46,878 bases of DNA from Bacteroidales bacterium (GTDB taxonomy: Bacteria > Bacteroidota > Bacteroidia > Bacteroidales > JAIOZK01), in the NCBI GenBank assembly GCA_021738625.1, contig JAIPBS010000030.1, positions 1-46,878 of the forward strand. The letters run 5' to 3'. The position numbers and the translations under genes are program-made. Each line of letters opens with the position of its first letter. Position 1 is the first letter of the stretch. The notes below the pieces were generated by a model. That model searched no databases. It saw nothing but the letters and a program-made list of their open reading frames with translations, and was not told the origin of the DNA. Shown here piece after piece: positions 33,467 to 42,385 of the stretch.

Positions 33467-35536
33467 ATGATCTACCGGAAGAAATACAAGCTGAAGAAGG
33501 AAGACAGGAAGCTGAATATCAAAAATACTCCAAAGGAAGAGTTGGAAAAGTGGTTTCGTCTGGCCACTTTGGGTAGGCGTTTGGATGAAAAAGCGCCGAA
33601 TTATTTGAAACAGGCCCTTGGCTGGTCGTATCATGCCCCCTATGCCGGGCACGACGGGATACAGCTTGCCATCGGGCAGGTATTCAACAGGAAAAAGGAT
33701 TTCTTATTTCCCTATTACAGGGATATGCTCACAACCATATCAGCAGGTTTGACTGCGGAGGAGATTATTTTAAACGGTTTGTCGAAAGCCGATGACCCGG
33801 CCAGCGGCGGAAGGCATATGTCGAACCATTTTGCCAAACCCGAATGGAATATTCAGAATGTGTCATCAGCCACCGGCAACCATGCCCAGCATGCAGCGGG
33901 TCTGGCCCGCGCTCTGAAATACTATAAATCGGATGGTGTTTCGATCTGTTCTATGGGCGAATCATCCACTTCCGAGGGATATGTTTATGAAGCCATCAAC
34001 GGTGCCAGCCGCGAAAGGCTGCCTGTAATTTTTGTGATCCAGGACAATGGCTTCGGCATTTCTGTTCCCAAGGAAGACCAAACCGCCAATCCAAGGGCGG
34101 CCGATAATTTCCTTGGCTTTAAGAACCTGGAAGTGATCTATTGCAACGGAAAGGACTTTTTCAATTCCATGAATGCCATGATCAAGGCCAGGCAGATTGT
34201 AAAGGAACATAATGTACCCGTGATCGTTCATGCCAATTGTGTGCGCATCGGGTCACACTCCAACAGCGACCGACATGAGTTGTACAGAAGCCAATACGAA
34301 CTGGATGAAGCAAAAGGGCAGGATCCGCTTGCCAGGTTCAGAAAGCGCTTGCTCTACTCAGCTGTGTTTACTGAAGAAGAGCTGCAGGCCATTGAAGAAG
34401 ATGTTAAGCAGGAAGTTAAAAAAGTGCATAAAAAGGCCATAGCGGCAAAAGATCCGTCACCCGAATCCATACACGATTTTGTGATTCCCAAACCTGTCAA
34501 ATCCGATAAATACCCCGAGGGCTTAACCGCTGGGAAAGGTGAAAAAATGCGATTGATCACCGCCCTGAACGAAACGCTCAAAGCCGAGTTCAGGCACAAT
34601 CCCGATACCTTCATTTGGGGGCAGGACATCGCCAATCGCGATAAAGGCGGCATCTTCAATGTTAGCAAAGGCCTGCAGCAGGAATTCGGGAAGGAACGGG
34701 TGTTTAACGCGCCCATAGCAGAAGACTACATTGTGGGAACAGCCAACGGCATGAGCCGTTTCGACAAAAAAATACGCATCGTGATCGAAGGAGCCGAATT
34801 TGCGGATTACTTCTGGCCGGCCATGGAGCAGTTTGTTGAAACTACACACGATTACTGGAGAAGCAACGGCAAGTTCTCACCCAACATAACCATCAGGCTG
34901 GCCAGCGGGGGTTATATTGGAGGCGGCCTGTATCATTCGCAAACCACCGAAGGAGTATTCACGACTTTTCCGGGTGTCCGCGTGGTTTACCCTTCCATGG
35001 CCGACGATGCAGCCGGCTTGCTGCGTGCTTCCATCCGCTCCGAAGGTCCGACACTTTTCCTCGAACCCAAAGCCCTCTATAATGATCCTGTAGCAGAAGC
35101 GCAGGTGCCCGATGATTTCATCGTCCCTTTCGGAAAGGCCAGGATCAGAAAAGAAGGCAATGATATGAGCATCATCACCTATGGAAATACAACCCATATG
35201 TGTATGAAAGTAGCCGATATATTAAGCCGGGAAAACGGTGTTGAAGCCGAAGTGATCGATATCCGGTCGCTGGTCCCACTTGATAAGGAGACCATCATCA
35301 ACTCGGTGAAAAAAACCAGCCGTGCTTTGGTTGTGCATGAAGACAAGTTGTTTGGCGGTTTCGGCGGGGAACTTGCCTCGATGTTGGGAGAGGAAGCCTT
35401 TGAGTATCTGGATGCACCAGTGCAACGCTTCGGATCTGCCTTTACTCCCGTCGGGTTTAACAGGATACTCGAAAAAGCCATTTTGCCCGATACCGAAAAG
35501 ATCCTGAAAGTGGCAAGGGATTTGATGACATATTGA
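33467..35536 (+). CDS. 2-oxoacid dehydrogenase E1, alpha and beta subunits fused
   Basis: 689 residues from ATG 33467 (two codons after an in-frame TTG). The alpha-like half (about 20-330) has the thiamine-diphosphate region in variant form (GESSTSEGYVYEAINGASRE then IFVIQDNGFGIS), and GSHSNSDRHELYRS near its end. The beta-like half (about 360-689) begins MRLITALNETLKAEFRHNPD and contains IWGQDIANRDKGGIFNVSKG, FAPIAED-like NAPIAEDYIVGTANG, and a C-terminal transketolase domain. It decarboxylates a 2-oxoacid (branched-chain, acetoin or pyruvate type) and passes the acyl group to an E2. No E2 or E3 gene is beside it. Fused E1 enzymes of about this length are frequent in Bacteroidota. Confidence 0.9.
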   Translation: MIYRKKYKLKKEDRKLNIKNTPKEELEKWFRLATLGRRLDEKAPNYLKQALGWSYHAPYAGHDGIQLAIGQVFNRKKDFLFPYYRDMLTTISAGLTAEEIILNGLSKADDPASGGRHMSNHFAKPEWNIQNVSSATGNHAQHAAGLARALKYYKSDGVSICSMGESSTSEGYVYEAINGASRERLPVIFVIQDNGFGISVPKEDQTANPRAADNFLGFKNLEVIYCNGKDFFNSMNAMIKARQIVKEHNVPVIVHANCVRIGSHSNSDRHELYRSQYELDEAKGQDPLARFRKRLLYSAVFTEEELQAIEEDVKQEVKKVHKKAIAAKDPSPESIHDFVIPKPVKSDKYPEGLTAGKGEKMRLITALNETLKAEFRHNPDTFIWGQDIANRDKGGIFNVSKGLQQEFGKERVFNAPIAEDYIVGTANGMSRFDKKIRIVIEGAEFADYFWPAMEQFVETTHDYWRSNGKFSPNITIRLASGGYIGGGLYHSQTTEGVFTTFPGVRVVYPSMADDAAGLLRASIRSEGPTLFLEPKALYNDPVAEAQVPDDFIVPFGKARIRKEGNDMSIITYGNTTHMCMKVADILSRENGVEAEVIDIRSLVPLDKETIINSVKKTSRALVVHEDKLFGGFGGELASMLGEEAFEYLDAPVQRFGSAFTPVGFNRILEKAILPDTEKILKVARDLMTY

Positions 35537-35609
35537 TCCTCAAAGGAAGGGATTAACATCTTTTAACAACCCCTTGAGAACCGAACGTTTTATTTGAAGC
35601 GTTTTATGA

Positions 35610-35617
35610 TAACTTTG
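35610..35617 (+). promoter_or_regulatory. possible -7 box before the S41 protease
   Basis: TAACTTTG fits TAnnTTTG, 35 nt before the ATG. No correctly spaced TTG upstream was found. Confidence 0.35.
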
Positions 35618-35652
35618 AATTTTTATTTAACATAAGCTAAAGAGGAAATCAC

Positions 35653-37260
35653 ATGATTGGAAAACTTCAAAAAGGATTCGTCTTGCTTTTTATGGTCTTG
35701 TTGGTGATTACATCCACCCAGTCAGCAAATGCACAGAGCGATCCAAATAAATCACTGAAAAAATTCATTGCAACTGTACAATACATCCGGTATGCATATG
35801 TGGATAGCGTTAATGAACCGGAGATCATCGAAAATGCTATTGTAGAAACCCTTAAAGAACTTGATCCGCATTCATCCTATATTCCGGCTGATGAAGTTAA
35901 AAAAGCCAACGAACCTTTGCAGGGAAGCTTCGAAGGGATTGGTGTTACCTTTCAGATCTACAAGGATACCATTCGTGTGATCGCACCCATTCCGGGTGGT
36001 CCGTCAGAATCTGTAGGTGTTATGGCCGGAGACAAGATTGTGAAGATAGACGGTGAAGTCGCCACAGGAGATGATATCAACAATCAATTTGTTTTCGATC
36101 ACCTCAGGGGAAAGAAGGGAACCGAAGTTGACATTACGGTTTACCGTACCAGTACGGATAATATGATCGATTTTACCATTGTCCGGGACAAGATCCCGAT
36201 CAACAGCATCGACGCCAGTTTTATGGCCACTCCCGAAATTGGGTTTATCAAAGTAACGCGCTTTTCGCTTTCAACTGTTGATGAGTTTCGTGAAAAGCTC
36301 GCCGAACTGAAAGCAAAGGGAATGAAAAAACTCATCCTCGATCTCAGAGGAAATCCAGGTGGATACATGCTACCAGGGATCGAGCTTGCAGATGAATTTA
36401 TCAAAGAAGATAGGTTGTTACTCTATACGGAAGGATTAAGAAGTCCGGTACAGAAATTTCATTCCGATCCCGGCGGTGATTTTGAAGAGGGCAACCTGGT
36501 GATCCTTATTAATGAAGGATCGGCCTCATCAAGTGAGATTGTTGCCGGCGCCGTTCAGGACCTCGACCGCGGTTTAATAATCGGCAGACGCTCCTTTGGC
36601 AAAGGTTTGGTGCAGAAGCCCTTCCAACTGCCCGACGGATCCATCATCCGGTTGACAACGGCACGTTATCATACACCTACCGGAAGGTGCATTCAGAAAT
36701 CCTACGAAGAAGGGGTAGATGAATATTATATGGACATATACAAAAGATTGAAACACGGAGAACTTGTCAACCCCGACAGTATCAGCTTTCCTGATTCACT
36801 GAAATACAGAACTCCGAACGACAGACTTGTCTATGGCGGAGGCGGCATTATGCCTGATATTTTTGTGCCCTGGGATTCCTCGGAAGTTACCGATTATTTT
36901 GTGGATCTTATCAGGAAAGGTATTGTAAACAGTTATGTGATGGATTATGTGGATGAAAACCGAAGCGATATTCTAACCGCATATCCTGAGCTTGAGGACT
37001 TTGTTGAGAACTTCAGGGTGAACCAGTCAATGTTTGATGCGTTGGTAGCAGAAGCCGGAGAAAAGGATGTGACCACCGATCAGGAAGAACTCGAAAAATC
37101 AAAAGAGATTATCCTCTACAGGGTGAAAGCTTTAATTGCAAGAAATATCTGGGATGTAAGCGCATTTTACCAGGTGATCTCGCAGATAGATGATGAGTTT
37201 CTGATGGCCATTGAGGTACTGAACAATCCTGAAAAATTTCAGAAGCTCACAAAAAAATAA
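35653..37260 (+). CDS. S41 C-terminal processing peptidase (Prc/CtpA)
   Basis: 535 residues. A signal peptide (about 1-28, VLLFMVLLVITSTQSANAQ) directs it to the periplasm. Then a helical N-terminal part (LDPHSSYIPADEVKK), a PDZ domain (about 85-170; GSFEGIGVTFQIYKDTIRVI, GVMAGDKIVKIDGE), and the S41 protease domain (about 185-365). The nucleophile Ser lies in NEGSASSSEIVAGAVQD (287-303) and the catalytic Lys317 in RRSFGKGLVQ. It trims or degrades periplasmic proteins from the C-terminus. It converges with the PorP-like gene, 11 nt apart. Confidence 0.95.
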   Translation: MIGKLQKGFVLLFMVLLVITSTQSANAQSDPNKSLKKFIATVQYIRYAYVDSVNEPEIIENAIVETLKELDPHSSYIPADEVKKANEPLQGSFEGIGVTFQIYKDTIRVIAPIPGGPSESVGVMAGDKIVKIDGEVATGDDINNQFVFDHLRGKKGTEVDITVYRTSTDNMIDFTIVRDKIPINSIDASFMATPEIGFIKVTRFSLSTVDEFREKLAELKAKGMKKLILDLRGNPGGYMLPGIELADEFIKEDRLLLYTEGLRSPVQKFHSDPGGDFEEGNLVILINEGSASSSEIVAGAVQDLDRGLIIGRRSFGKGLVQKPFQLPDGSIIRLTTARYHTPTGRCIQKSYEEGVDEYYMDIYKRLKHGELVNPDSISFPDSLKYRTPNDRLVYGGGGIMPDIFVPWDSSEVTDYFVDLIRKGIVNSYVMDYVDENRSDILTAYPELEDFVENFRVNQSMFDALVAEAGEKDVTTDQEELEKSKEIILYRVKALIARNIWDVSAFYQVISQIDDEFLMAIEVLNNPEKFQKLTKK

Positions 37261-37271
37261 ACGATAAAAGG

Positions 37272-38177
37272 TCAGTCAAAGTAACGCGGTGTTTTAAGGA
37301 CGCCGGCCTGCTTTGCTATTCTGGCTGAGATGCTTAATTCGTGCGATCCCGAACTGAATGATCTAACCGGACCGGTATCCAGGTCATACGAATATCCTAT
37401 CATAATATCAGGAAGAATTTCGTAACGGGCTACGATGGCGAGGGCATCTTCAAAGCGGTAGCTGAAGCCGGCAGATAGCATATGTTTATAATGAACAAGG
37501 GCCGAAATCGCGCTCTGGAATACAGGACCTGATTTTCGCAGACTGATCATCGGCTGCAGTACGATTTCTTTCGTGATACTCAGATCATACATTCCGTAGA
37601 GGAAATAATGCCTCGGTATTTTGAAGTTTGTGGAGTTTCCGGTTGATTTCAAAAAATGCAGGCAGGATAGACCAAAAGTGAAATCCTTGTAAAGCACTTC
37701 GGTGCCCAGATCAAAATCGGCTCTGGTTTTTCGTTCCCCGATTTCGTTAAGGGCCGGCTCGTAACCGTTCTCAAAAACGAGGTCACCCGTTTCGAGGCGG
37801 GTGGTGATCAACCCCATGCCTGCACCGAAAGTGATGTTCACATCTTCATTCAACCAGAAGTTATAGGAATAATTCAGTTTGATGTTTTGGGTGTTTTCAT
37901 TTCCAAGCTTGTCGTTCACGATGGAAAGCCCCAAACCTACATTCAATCCTTCAAAATAATTCGATATGCCGAAATATTGGGTGGAAGGTGCATTTTCAAA
38001 GCCCGTCCACTGTTGCCTGATCAGGCCATGCAGGTTAATGTATTCGTTTTTTTCTATTGCTGCCGGATTGAAAACCAGCTTTGTCAGCGGGAACTGACTG
38101 ATCTGGGGATCGACCTGCGAAAAACCGAGATGGGATATAAAAAACAATCCCAGTAAATATATTCCTGCTCTTTTCAT
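37272..38177 (-). CDS. PorP/SprF-family type IX secretion outer-membrane protein
   Basis: 301 residues from ATG 38177 (MKRAGIYLLG); a start 21 nt earlier would shorten the spacer to the preceding gene to nothing, so the internal Met is preferred. A signal peptide (about 1-20, ending LGFSQ) precedes DPQISQFPLTKLVFNPAAIE, the PorP/SprF N-terminus, and a beta-rich barrel follows (KLNYSYNFWLNEDVNITFGA, AIVARYEILPDIMIGYSYD). PorP/SprF proteins sit in the outer membrane; paralogues are dedicated to cargo carrying type B C-terminal sorting domains. It lies 7 nt after the PorE-like gene and two genes after a type B cargo. Confidence 0.92.
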   Translation of the reverse strand: MKRAGIYLLGLFFISHLGFSQVDPQISQFPLTKLVFNPAAIEKNEYINLHGLIRQQWTGFENAPSTQYFGISNYFEGLNVGLGLSIVNDKLGNENTQNIKLNYSYNFWLNEDVNITFGAGMGLITTRLETGDLVFENGYEPALNEIGERKTRADFDLGTEVLYKDFTFGLSCLHFLKSTGNSTNFKIPRHYFLYGMYDLSITKEIVLQPMISLRKSGPVFQSAISALVHYKHMLSAGFSYRFEDALAIVARYEILPDIMIGYSYDLDTGPVRSFSSGSHELSISARIAKQAGVLKTPRYFD

Positions 38178-38184
38178 AAACTTA

Positions 38185-40677
38185 TCAGTTTTTATCAATT
38201 TCCTTTGCTTTTGAAATGCTGATCTTTTTGCCGTCGAGATAGGCGTTGATAAAACAATCCTTATAGCCCATCTCTTTCAATTCCTGTTTTAGTGTTGAAG
38301 CTTCTTTGAGGGTTTTCCTGGAGCCGATTTCATATTTGAACAATCCATTTTCATTTCTAACAAAAACCTGAGTGTTCGGAATATATTCCAGTATCGGTTT
38401 GAACATCATCTGCCCCTGTATGGGTTGCTGGGTCGACATCAACTGCACACGGAAGCTCAGCGTTCCATCTTCTGTCGGTTCTGCTGCGGGCTCTGCCGGT
38501 TTTTCTTTTATTTCCGTAACTTTAAAAGTAGTTCTTCTGTTTTGCTGATGCTCATCTTCCGTTATGGCGTTTTCGATCAGCAGTTTGGTTTCGCCATAGC
38601 CCCTGGCAATCAATCTCCCGGGATCAATGCCTTGCGAAACCAGGTAGTCCACTACCGATTGCGCTCTTCTTTCGCTCAGTCCCTGGTTGTATGAATCGGG
38701 CCCGCGTTCGTCAGTATGGGAGCTGATCTGGATATATACCTCCGGTGTTTCCTTCAGCATGCTGGCCAGCTTGTTCAGTTCGGTTTTCGATTCGGGACGC
38801 AAGGTGGCTTTATCGAAATCGTAATAGATGTTGTTGAGTACGATCTCTTTTTTCTTCTCGATTTTGGTTAGCACAAAATCCATGTCATATCCGGTTTCCT
38901 TGCTGAATGTACGGGCTTGCTCAACCTCCGGGATCTCCACCGACCTGGATTCAGAAAAATAACCTTCCTTGCTCACCCTGGCGGTGTATGTTGCTTTGTG
39001 TTTCAGATCATCGAATTCGTAAACCCCTTCTTCATCCGTGAATGTATCAGAACTGAATCCGTTTGATCCGCTCAGTTCCACTCTGATACCCGGCATGCGC
39101 TCACCTGTTTTGCGTTCGGTGACTTTTCCTTTAATGGCAACCGGGAAGGTTTTTTTGCTGAGTGCAAAATCCATTGTAAAGGAAGGGGCTGTTGAATAGA
39201 TAATATCCCTGTCGGTGATCTTCAGGGTGCGCGATTCAGGATGGTATAGCCGCTTTTCCGCTCTGATATTATAATTGCTATAAGGGCGGAAGTTCTCGTA
39301 AAGGTAATAGCCGTTTTGATTCGTGAATACTGAGTCTTCAATATTTTGGTAATTGAAACTCACTTTTGCCTTTGCTAGAGTTTGGCCGTTTTCTGCATCT
39401 TTCACCTTGCCGCTGATGGTGATAAAAAACGGCAATCCGTCGAAGTGATAAATGTCGTCGCTGTTTTCCACCTCACGGTTGGAAGTAAGATATCCGCCGC
39501 TCAGGTCATCCAGGATGATCATGCCGAAATCATCTGAGGGACTGTTGAAGGGATGGCCAGGATTGACGGCCGGAGAGAAGTCAATGTCTTTCATAAAGCT
39601 GAAAAAGTTATCCAGTCCGCCGTAACCCCTGTGCCCGTCGGATGCGAAAAACAAAAGGGAGTCCCCCAGCATAAAGGGAAACATCTCGTCAGCCTTTGTA
39701 TTGACGCTGGTACCGAGGTTGATGGGGAGCCCCCATTCGCCCGCATCATTTTTAATCACCTTCCAGATATCTTTGCCGCCGTAACCGCCGCCCATATCGC
39801 TTACAAAATATAAGACCTTTCCGTCCTCGCTGATGCAGGGATGCCCCACGCTATGTTCATCACTATTGATTGATAACTCAGTTGGGTCTGACCAGGCGTT
39901 CTTTGTGCTGTCATATTTTGACATGATAAGTTTGCAATTCGGACTGCTTTTAGGACAGCGCATCACATAGCCGGTCATATTTTTCTCATTGAATGAGAAG
40001 GTGCCATCGTTGTATTTGCTATTCAGCGGGCCTTCTATTCTTTCAGGAGTAGACCATTCTGACACAGCTGTATCATAGGCGCTTATGAACAAGTCAGAAA
40101 ATCCCTGGGATGTCCGACCGTCGATTTTTGCCTCTTCTCCTTCAAAACGCGTGGAGGCGAAGACCAGCTTGTCGAACATCATGAAGGGGGCATAATCACT
40201 GTACTGGGAATTCAGTTCATCAACTTTTTGCAGGTTGACGGATGTTTTCTTTTTCGTTCCTTCCGCTGTCCGTTCGAGTTCCTTCAGTATCTCTTTCAAG
40301 TCTGCATTTTCCGGAAAATGCTTAAGGCTCATCTCAATAACCTGTTTTGCTTGATCCGTCTTGCCGGTGCGTGCCAGCGTGGTGGCGTAGAGGGAAATGG
40401 TTTCAGGTTTTGCTTTGGCACTGTCATAGGCTTTTTCAATCCAGGAAAGAGCCTTTTGATAATAGCTCATTTTGTTATATGCCCAGGCAATGTTGATTTG
40501 CATGCATTGCTTCTGGAGCGGGTCTGTCGTTTCTTCCAGCGCCTTTTTATAGTATCTGACTGTTGCCGTGAAATCATTTCTTTCGGAAGCCCTGTCCGCC
40601 TTGCTGATCCACTTCGACTGTCCCATGAGCAGGCCGGTCAGTAATAATGCTATGCCGATTAATATTGTCCTTTTCAT
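38185..40677 (-). CDS. PorE-like OmpA protein: TPR, PD40 propeller, two CRDs, OmpA, SPOR-like
   Basis: 830 residues. Signal peptide (about 1-19); TPR region (about 20-130); beta-propeller of WD40/PD40 repeats (about 150-415, e.g. GTFSFNEKNMTGYVMRC, GHPCISEDGKVLYFVSDMGG); two carboxypeptidase-regulatory-like domains (about 430-510 ISGKVKDAENGQTLAKAKV; about 525-605 IKGKVTERKTGERMPGIRV); OmpA peptidoglycan-binding domain (about 620-735 YYDFDKATLRPESKTELNKL, SERRAQSVVDYL); and a SPOR-like tail. TPR-propeller-CRD-OmpA is the layout of PorE, which ties the T9SS PorK/N ring to peptidoglycan. The second CRD and SPOR-like tail are extras. Its neighbours, a PorP-like barrel and a type B cargo, support a T9SS role. 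It overlaps nothing and ends 7 nt before porP. Confidence 0.88.
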   Translation of the reverse strand: MKRTILIGIALLLTGLLMGQSKWISKADRASERNDFTATVRYYKKALEETTDPLQKQCMQINIAWAYNKMSYYQKALSWIEKAYDSAKAKPETISLYATTLARTGKTDQAKQVIEMSLKHFPENADLKEILKELERTAEGTKKKTSVNLQKVDELNSQYSDYAPFMMFDKLVFASTRFEGEEAKIDGRTSQGFSDLFISAYDTAVSEWSTPERIEGPLNSKYNDGTFSFNEKNMTGYVMRCPKSSPNCKLIMSKYDSTKNAWSDPTELSINSDEHSVGHPCISEDGKVLYFVSDMGGGYGGKDIWKVIKNDAGEWGLPINLGTSVNTKADEMFPFMLGDSLLFFASDGHRGYGGLDNFFSFMKDIDFSPAVNPGHPFNSPSDDFGMIILDDLSGGYLTSNREVENSDDIYHFDGLPFFITISGKVKDAENGQTLAKAKVSFNYQNIEDSVFTNQNGYYLYENFRPYSNYNIRAEKRLYHPESRTLKITDRDIIYSTAPSFTMDFALSKKTFPVAIKGKVTERKTGERMPGIRVELSGSNGFSSDTFTDEEGVYEFDDLKHKATYTARVSKEGYFSESRSVEIPEVEQARTFSKETGYDMDFVLTKIEKKKEIVLNNIYYDFDKATLRPESKTELNKLASMLKETPEVYIQISSHTDERGPDSYNQGLSERRAQSVVDYLVSQGIDPGRLIARGYGETKLLIENAITEDEHQQNRRTTFKVTEIKEKPAEPAAEPTEDGTLSFRVQLMSTQQPIQGQMMFKPILEYIPNTQVFVRNENGLFKYEIGSRKTLKEASTLKQELKEMGYKDCFINAYLDGKKISISKAKEIDKN

Positions 40678-40685
40678 ATCGTCTC

Positions 40686-41102
40686 TTATTGTCTGATCAG
40701 GGTTACGGTGCCTTTGTGTTCATTTACTATATTTCCGCTGTTGTCGCGAATATGCCTGATAAAAAAGTAGGTGCCTGCAGCTACCTTATTGCCGTTAAAG
40801 TTGCCGTCCCATCCATCCATGCCTTTATACAATTCTTTCCCCCACCGGTCGAATACCGTGATCTCATATCCTTTCAGGAAAAGATCATTGTAACCGTCCC
40901 CATTTGGAGAAAAGGCATTAACGTTTTTAGTCTGGTTTACGTTAATGGAATCCATTTTCTGATTGTCCGCCTGAATTAAATGTAATTCGGATGTTTGTTG
41001 CCTGAAACTGCTGTCGGGCAAAATATTGTGGCGACCGGCCGGATGGGCTTGCATTTGAAAGCCGAGAAGCAATAGTAGGAAAATAATTATTTTACTGGTC
41101 AT
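40686..41102 (-). CDS. very short T9SS type B cargo: signal peptide plus gliding-type sorting domain
   Basis: 138 residues. The signal peptide (about 1-20, IIIFLLLLLGFQMQAHPA) is followed by about 35 unremarkable residues, then an almost complete gliding-motility C-terminal domain (about 57-138): NAFSPNGDGYNDLFLKGYEI, TVFDRWGKELYKG, DGWDGNFNGNKVAAGTYFFI and KGTVTLIRQ. This CHU_C/type B domain normally ends adhesins of a thousand or more residues; here there is practically no passenger. With the PorE-like and PorP/SprF genes right after it, it forms a cargo-secretion mini-operon. It may be a small surface anchor, a regulator that titrates PorP, or the leftover end of a larger adhesin; the intact signal peptide argues against debris. 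Confidence 0.85.
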   Translation of the reverse strand: MTSKIIIFLLLLLGFQMQAHPAGRHNILPDSSFRQQTSELHLIQADNQKMDSINVNQTKNVNAFSPNGDGYNDLFLKGYEITVFDRWGKELYKGMDGWDGNFNGNKVAAGTYFFIRHIRDNSGNIVNEHKGTVTLIRQ

Positions 41103-41336
41103 TTGTTTATGTTTTATCCGGATGATTTTAAGCAGGATTTCCTTATGTTAAACCCGTAAGAATTATTTGTAAAAGTACAGCAGATAGACGGGATGCAGGC
41201 CTGATCGCTTAGGAATTTTAAACATGAGATTGTTAATAAGAAAATGGTCGATCAGGAACAATATATGAGACTTTTTATGGTCATGATTTAACAATATTTT
41301 CAGATTTAACTGCACATGTCAAACAAAATAATTGAT

Positions 41337-41379
41337 TAAATTTGCCCTGAACAAATTGTCGTAAAACAAATTCCGGAGG
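41337..41379 (+). promoter_or_regulatory. -7 box and Shine-Dalgarno of the DHOD-like gene
   Basis: TAAATTTG at 41337-41344 matches the -7 consensus, without a clear -33 TTG. GGAGG at 41375-41379 sits 4 nt before the ATG at 41384, one of the few strong Shine-Dalgarno sites in the window. The rest of 41103-41336 shows no gene and no recognisable minus-strand promoter. Confidence 0.5.
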
Positions 41380-41383
41380 TGTA

Positions 41384-42370
41384 ATGGTTGATATCACAAC
41401 AACTTACATGGGCCTAAAAATGAAAAATCCCGTTATTGTAGGGAGTTCCGGCCTGACCAATTCAGTTGAGAAAATTAAAGAAATTGAGAAAAATGAAGCA
41501 GGAGCCGTTGTGCTGAAATCTCTTTTCGAAGAACAAATTCAGCATGAAGGAAACCGCACATACAGCCAGGACGTGATCAGCAATGCCTATACCGAGGCCC
41601 AGGATTATATCATGAATTATACGAAGGATCGTGACGTGGATAATTATCTGAAGCTGATCAAAGAAAGCAAGGCAGCTGTTGATATTCCGGTGATCGCCAG
41701 CATCAACTGTTTTTCGTCAAGCGAATGGATATCTTTTGCAAAAAAGATCCAACAGGCCGGCGCCGACGGACTCGAGCTGAATATTTTTATTTTACCCTCC
41801 GATCCCAGAATGGAAAGCAAGCACAATGAAAAAATTTATTTCGACATTGTTGAAAAAGTGCTAAAAGAAGTCGATATCCCGGTTGCCATCAAGATCAGCT
41901 ATTATTTTTCAGGCCTGGCACATACGGCCCTAAAGCTCTCCTGGACGGGCATCTCGGGCATGGTGTTGTTCAACAGGTTTTTCTCGCCTGATATCGATAT
42001 CGACAAGTTTGTAGTGAAACCCTCTCATGTGTTCAGCACACCCGACGAAATTGCCACTTCCATCCGCTGGGTGGCCATGCTGTCGAAACGTCTGCATTGT
42101 GATCTGGCTGCTTCAACCGGCGTTCACGATGGAGAAGGCGTGATCAAACAATTGCTGGCCGGAGCCACCGCCGTGCAGATCAGTTCTGTTCTTTATAAAG
42201 ATGGTTTCGGGGTGATCCCGGATATGGTGGGTACCCTTAGGACCTGGATGGGCAGGCATGGTTTCAAAAAGATCGACGACTTTAAAGCTAAGATGTCGGT
42301 TAAGGAAGCTGATAACCCCGCTGCCTATGAACGGGTGCAGTTCATGAAATATTTCTCCGGTATCGAATAG
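41384..42370 (+). CDS. dihydroorotate dehydrogenase-like flavoprotein
   Basis: 328 residues, a TIM barrel of the DHOD/PyrD superfamily. VDITTTYMGLKMKNPVIVGS and SGLTNSVEKIKEIEKNEAGA give the typical N-terminus, GADGLELNIFIL the core, and ATAVQISSVLYKDGFGVIPD the FMN-phosphate region. The class 1 signature SCPN at the catalytic loop is absent; INCFSSSEW lies nearby. Proteins of this type are annotated as DHOD-like and some occur with pyruvate:ferredoxin oxidoreductase; their substrate is not settled, so pyrD is not assigned. Convergent with the next gene, 15 nt apart. Confidence 0.85.
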   Translation: MVDITTTYMGLKMKNPVIVGSSGLTNSVEKIKEIEKNEAGAVVLKSLFEEQIQHEGNRTYSQDVISNAYTEAQDYIMNYTKDRDVDNYLKLIKESKAAVDIPVIASINCFSSSEWISFAKKIQQAGADGLELNIFILPSDPRMESKHNEKIYFDIVEKVLKEVDIPVAIKISYYFSGLAHTALKLSWTGISGMVLFNRFFSPDIDIDKFVVKPSHVFSTPDEIATSIRWVAMLSKRLHCDLAASTGVHDGEGVIKQLLAGATAVQISSVLYKDGFGVIPDMVGTLRTWMGRHGFKKIDDFKAKMSVKEADNPAAYERVQFMKYFSGIE

Positions 42371-42385
42371 TCCCGGCTTCTTTAT

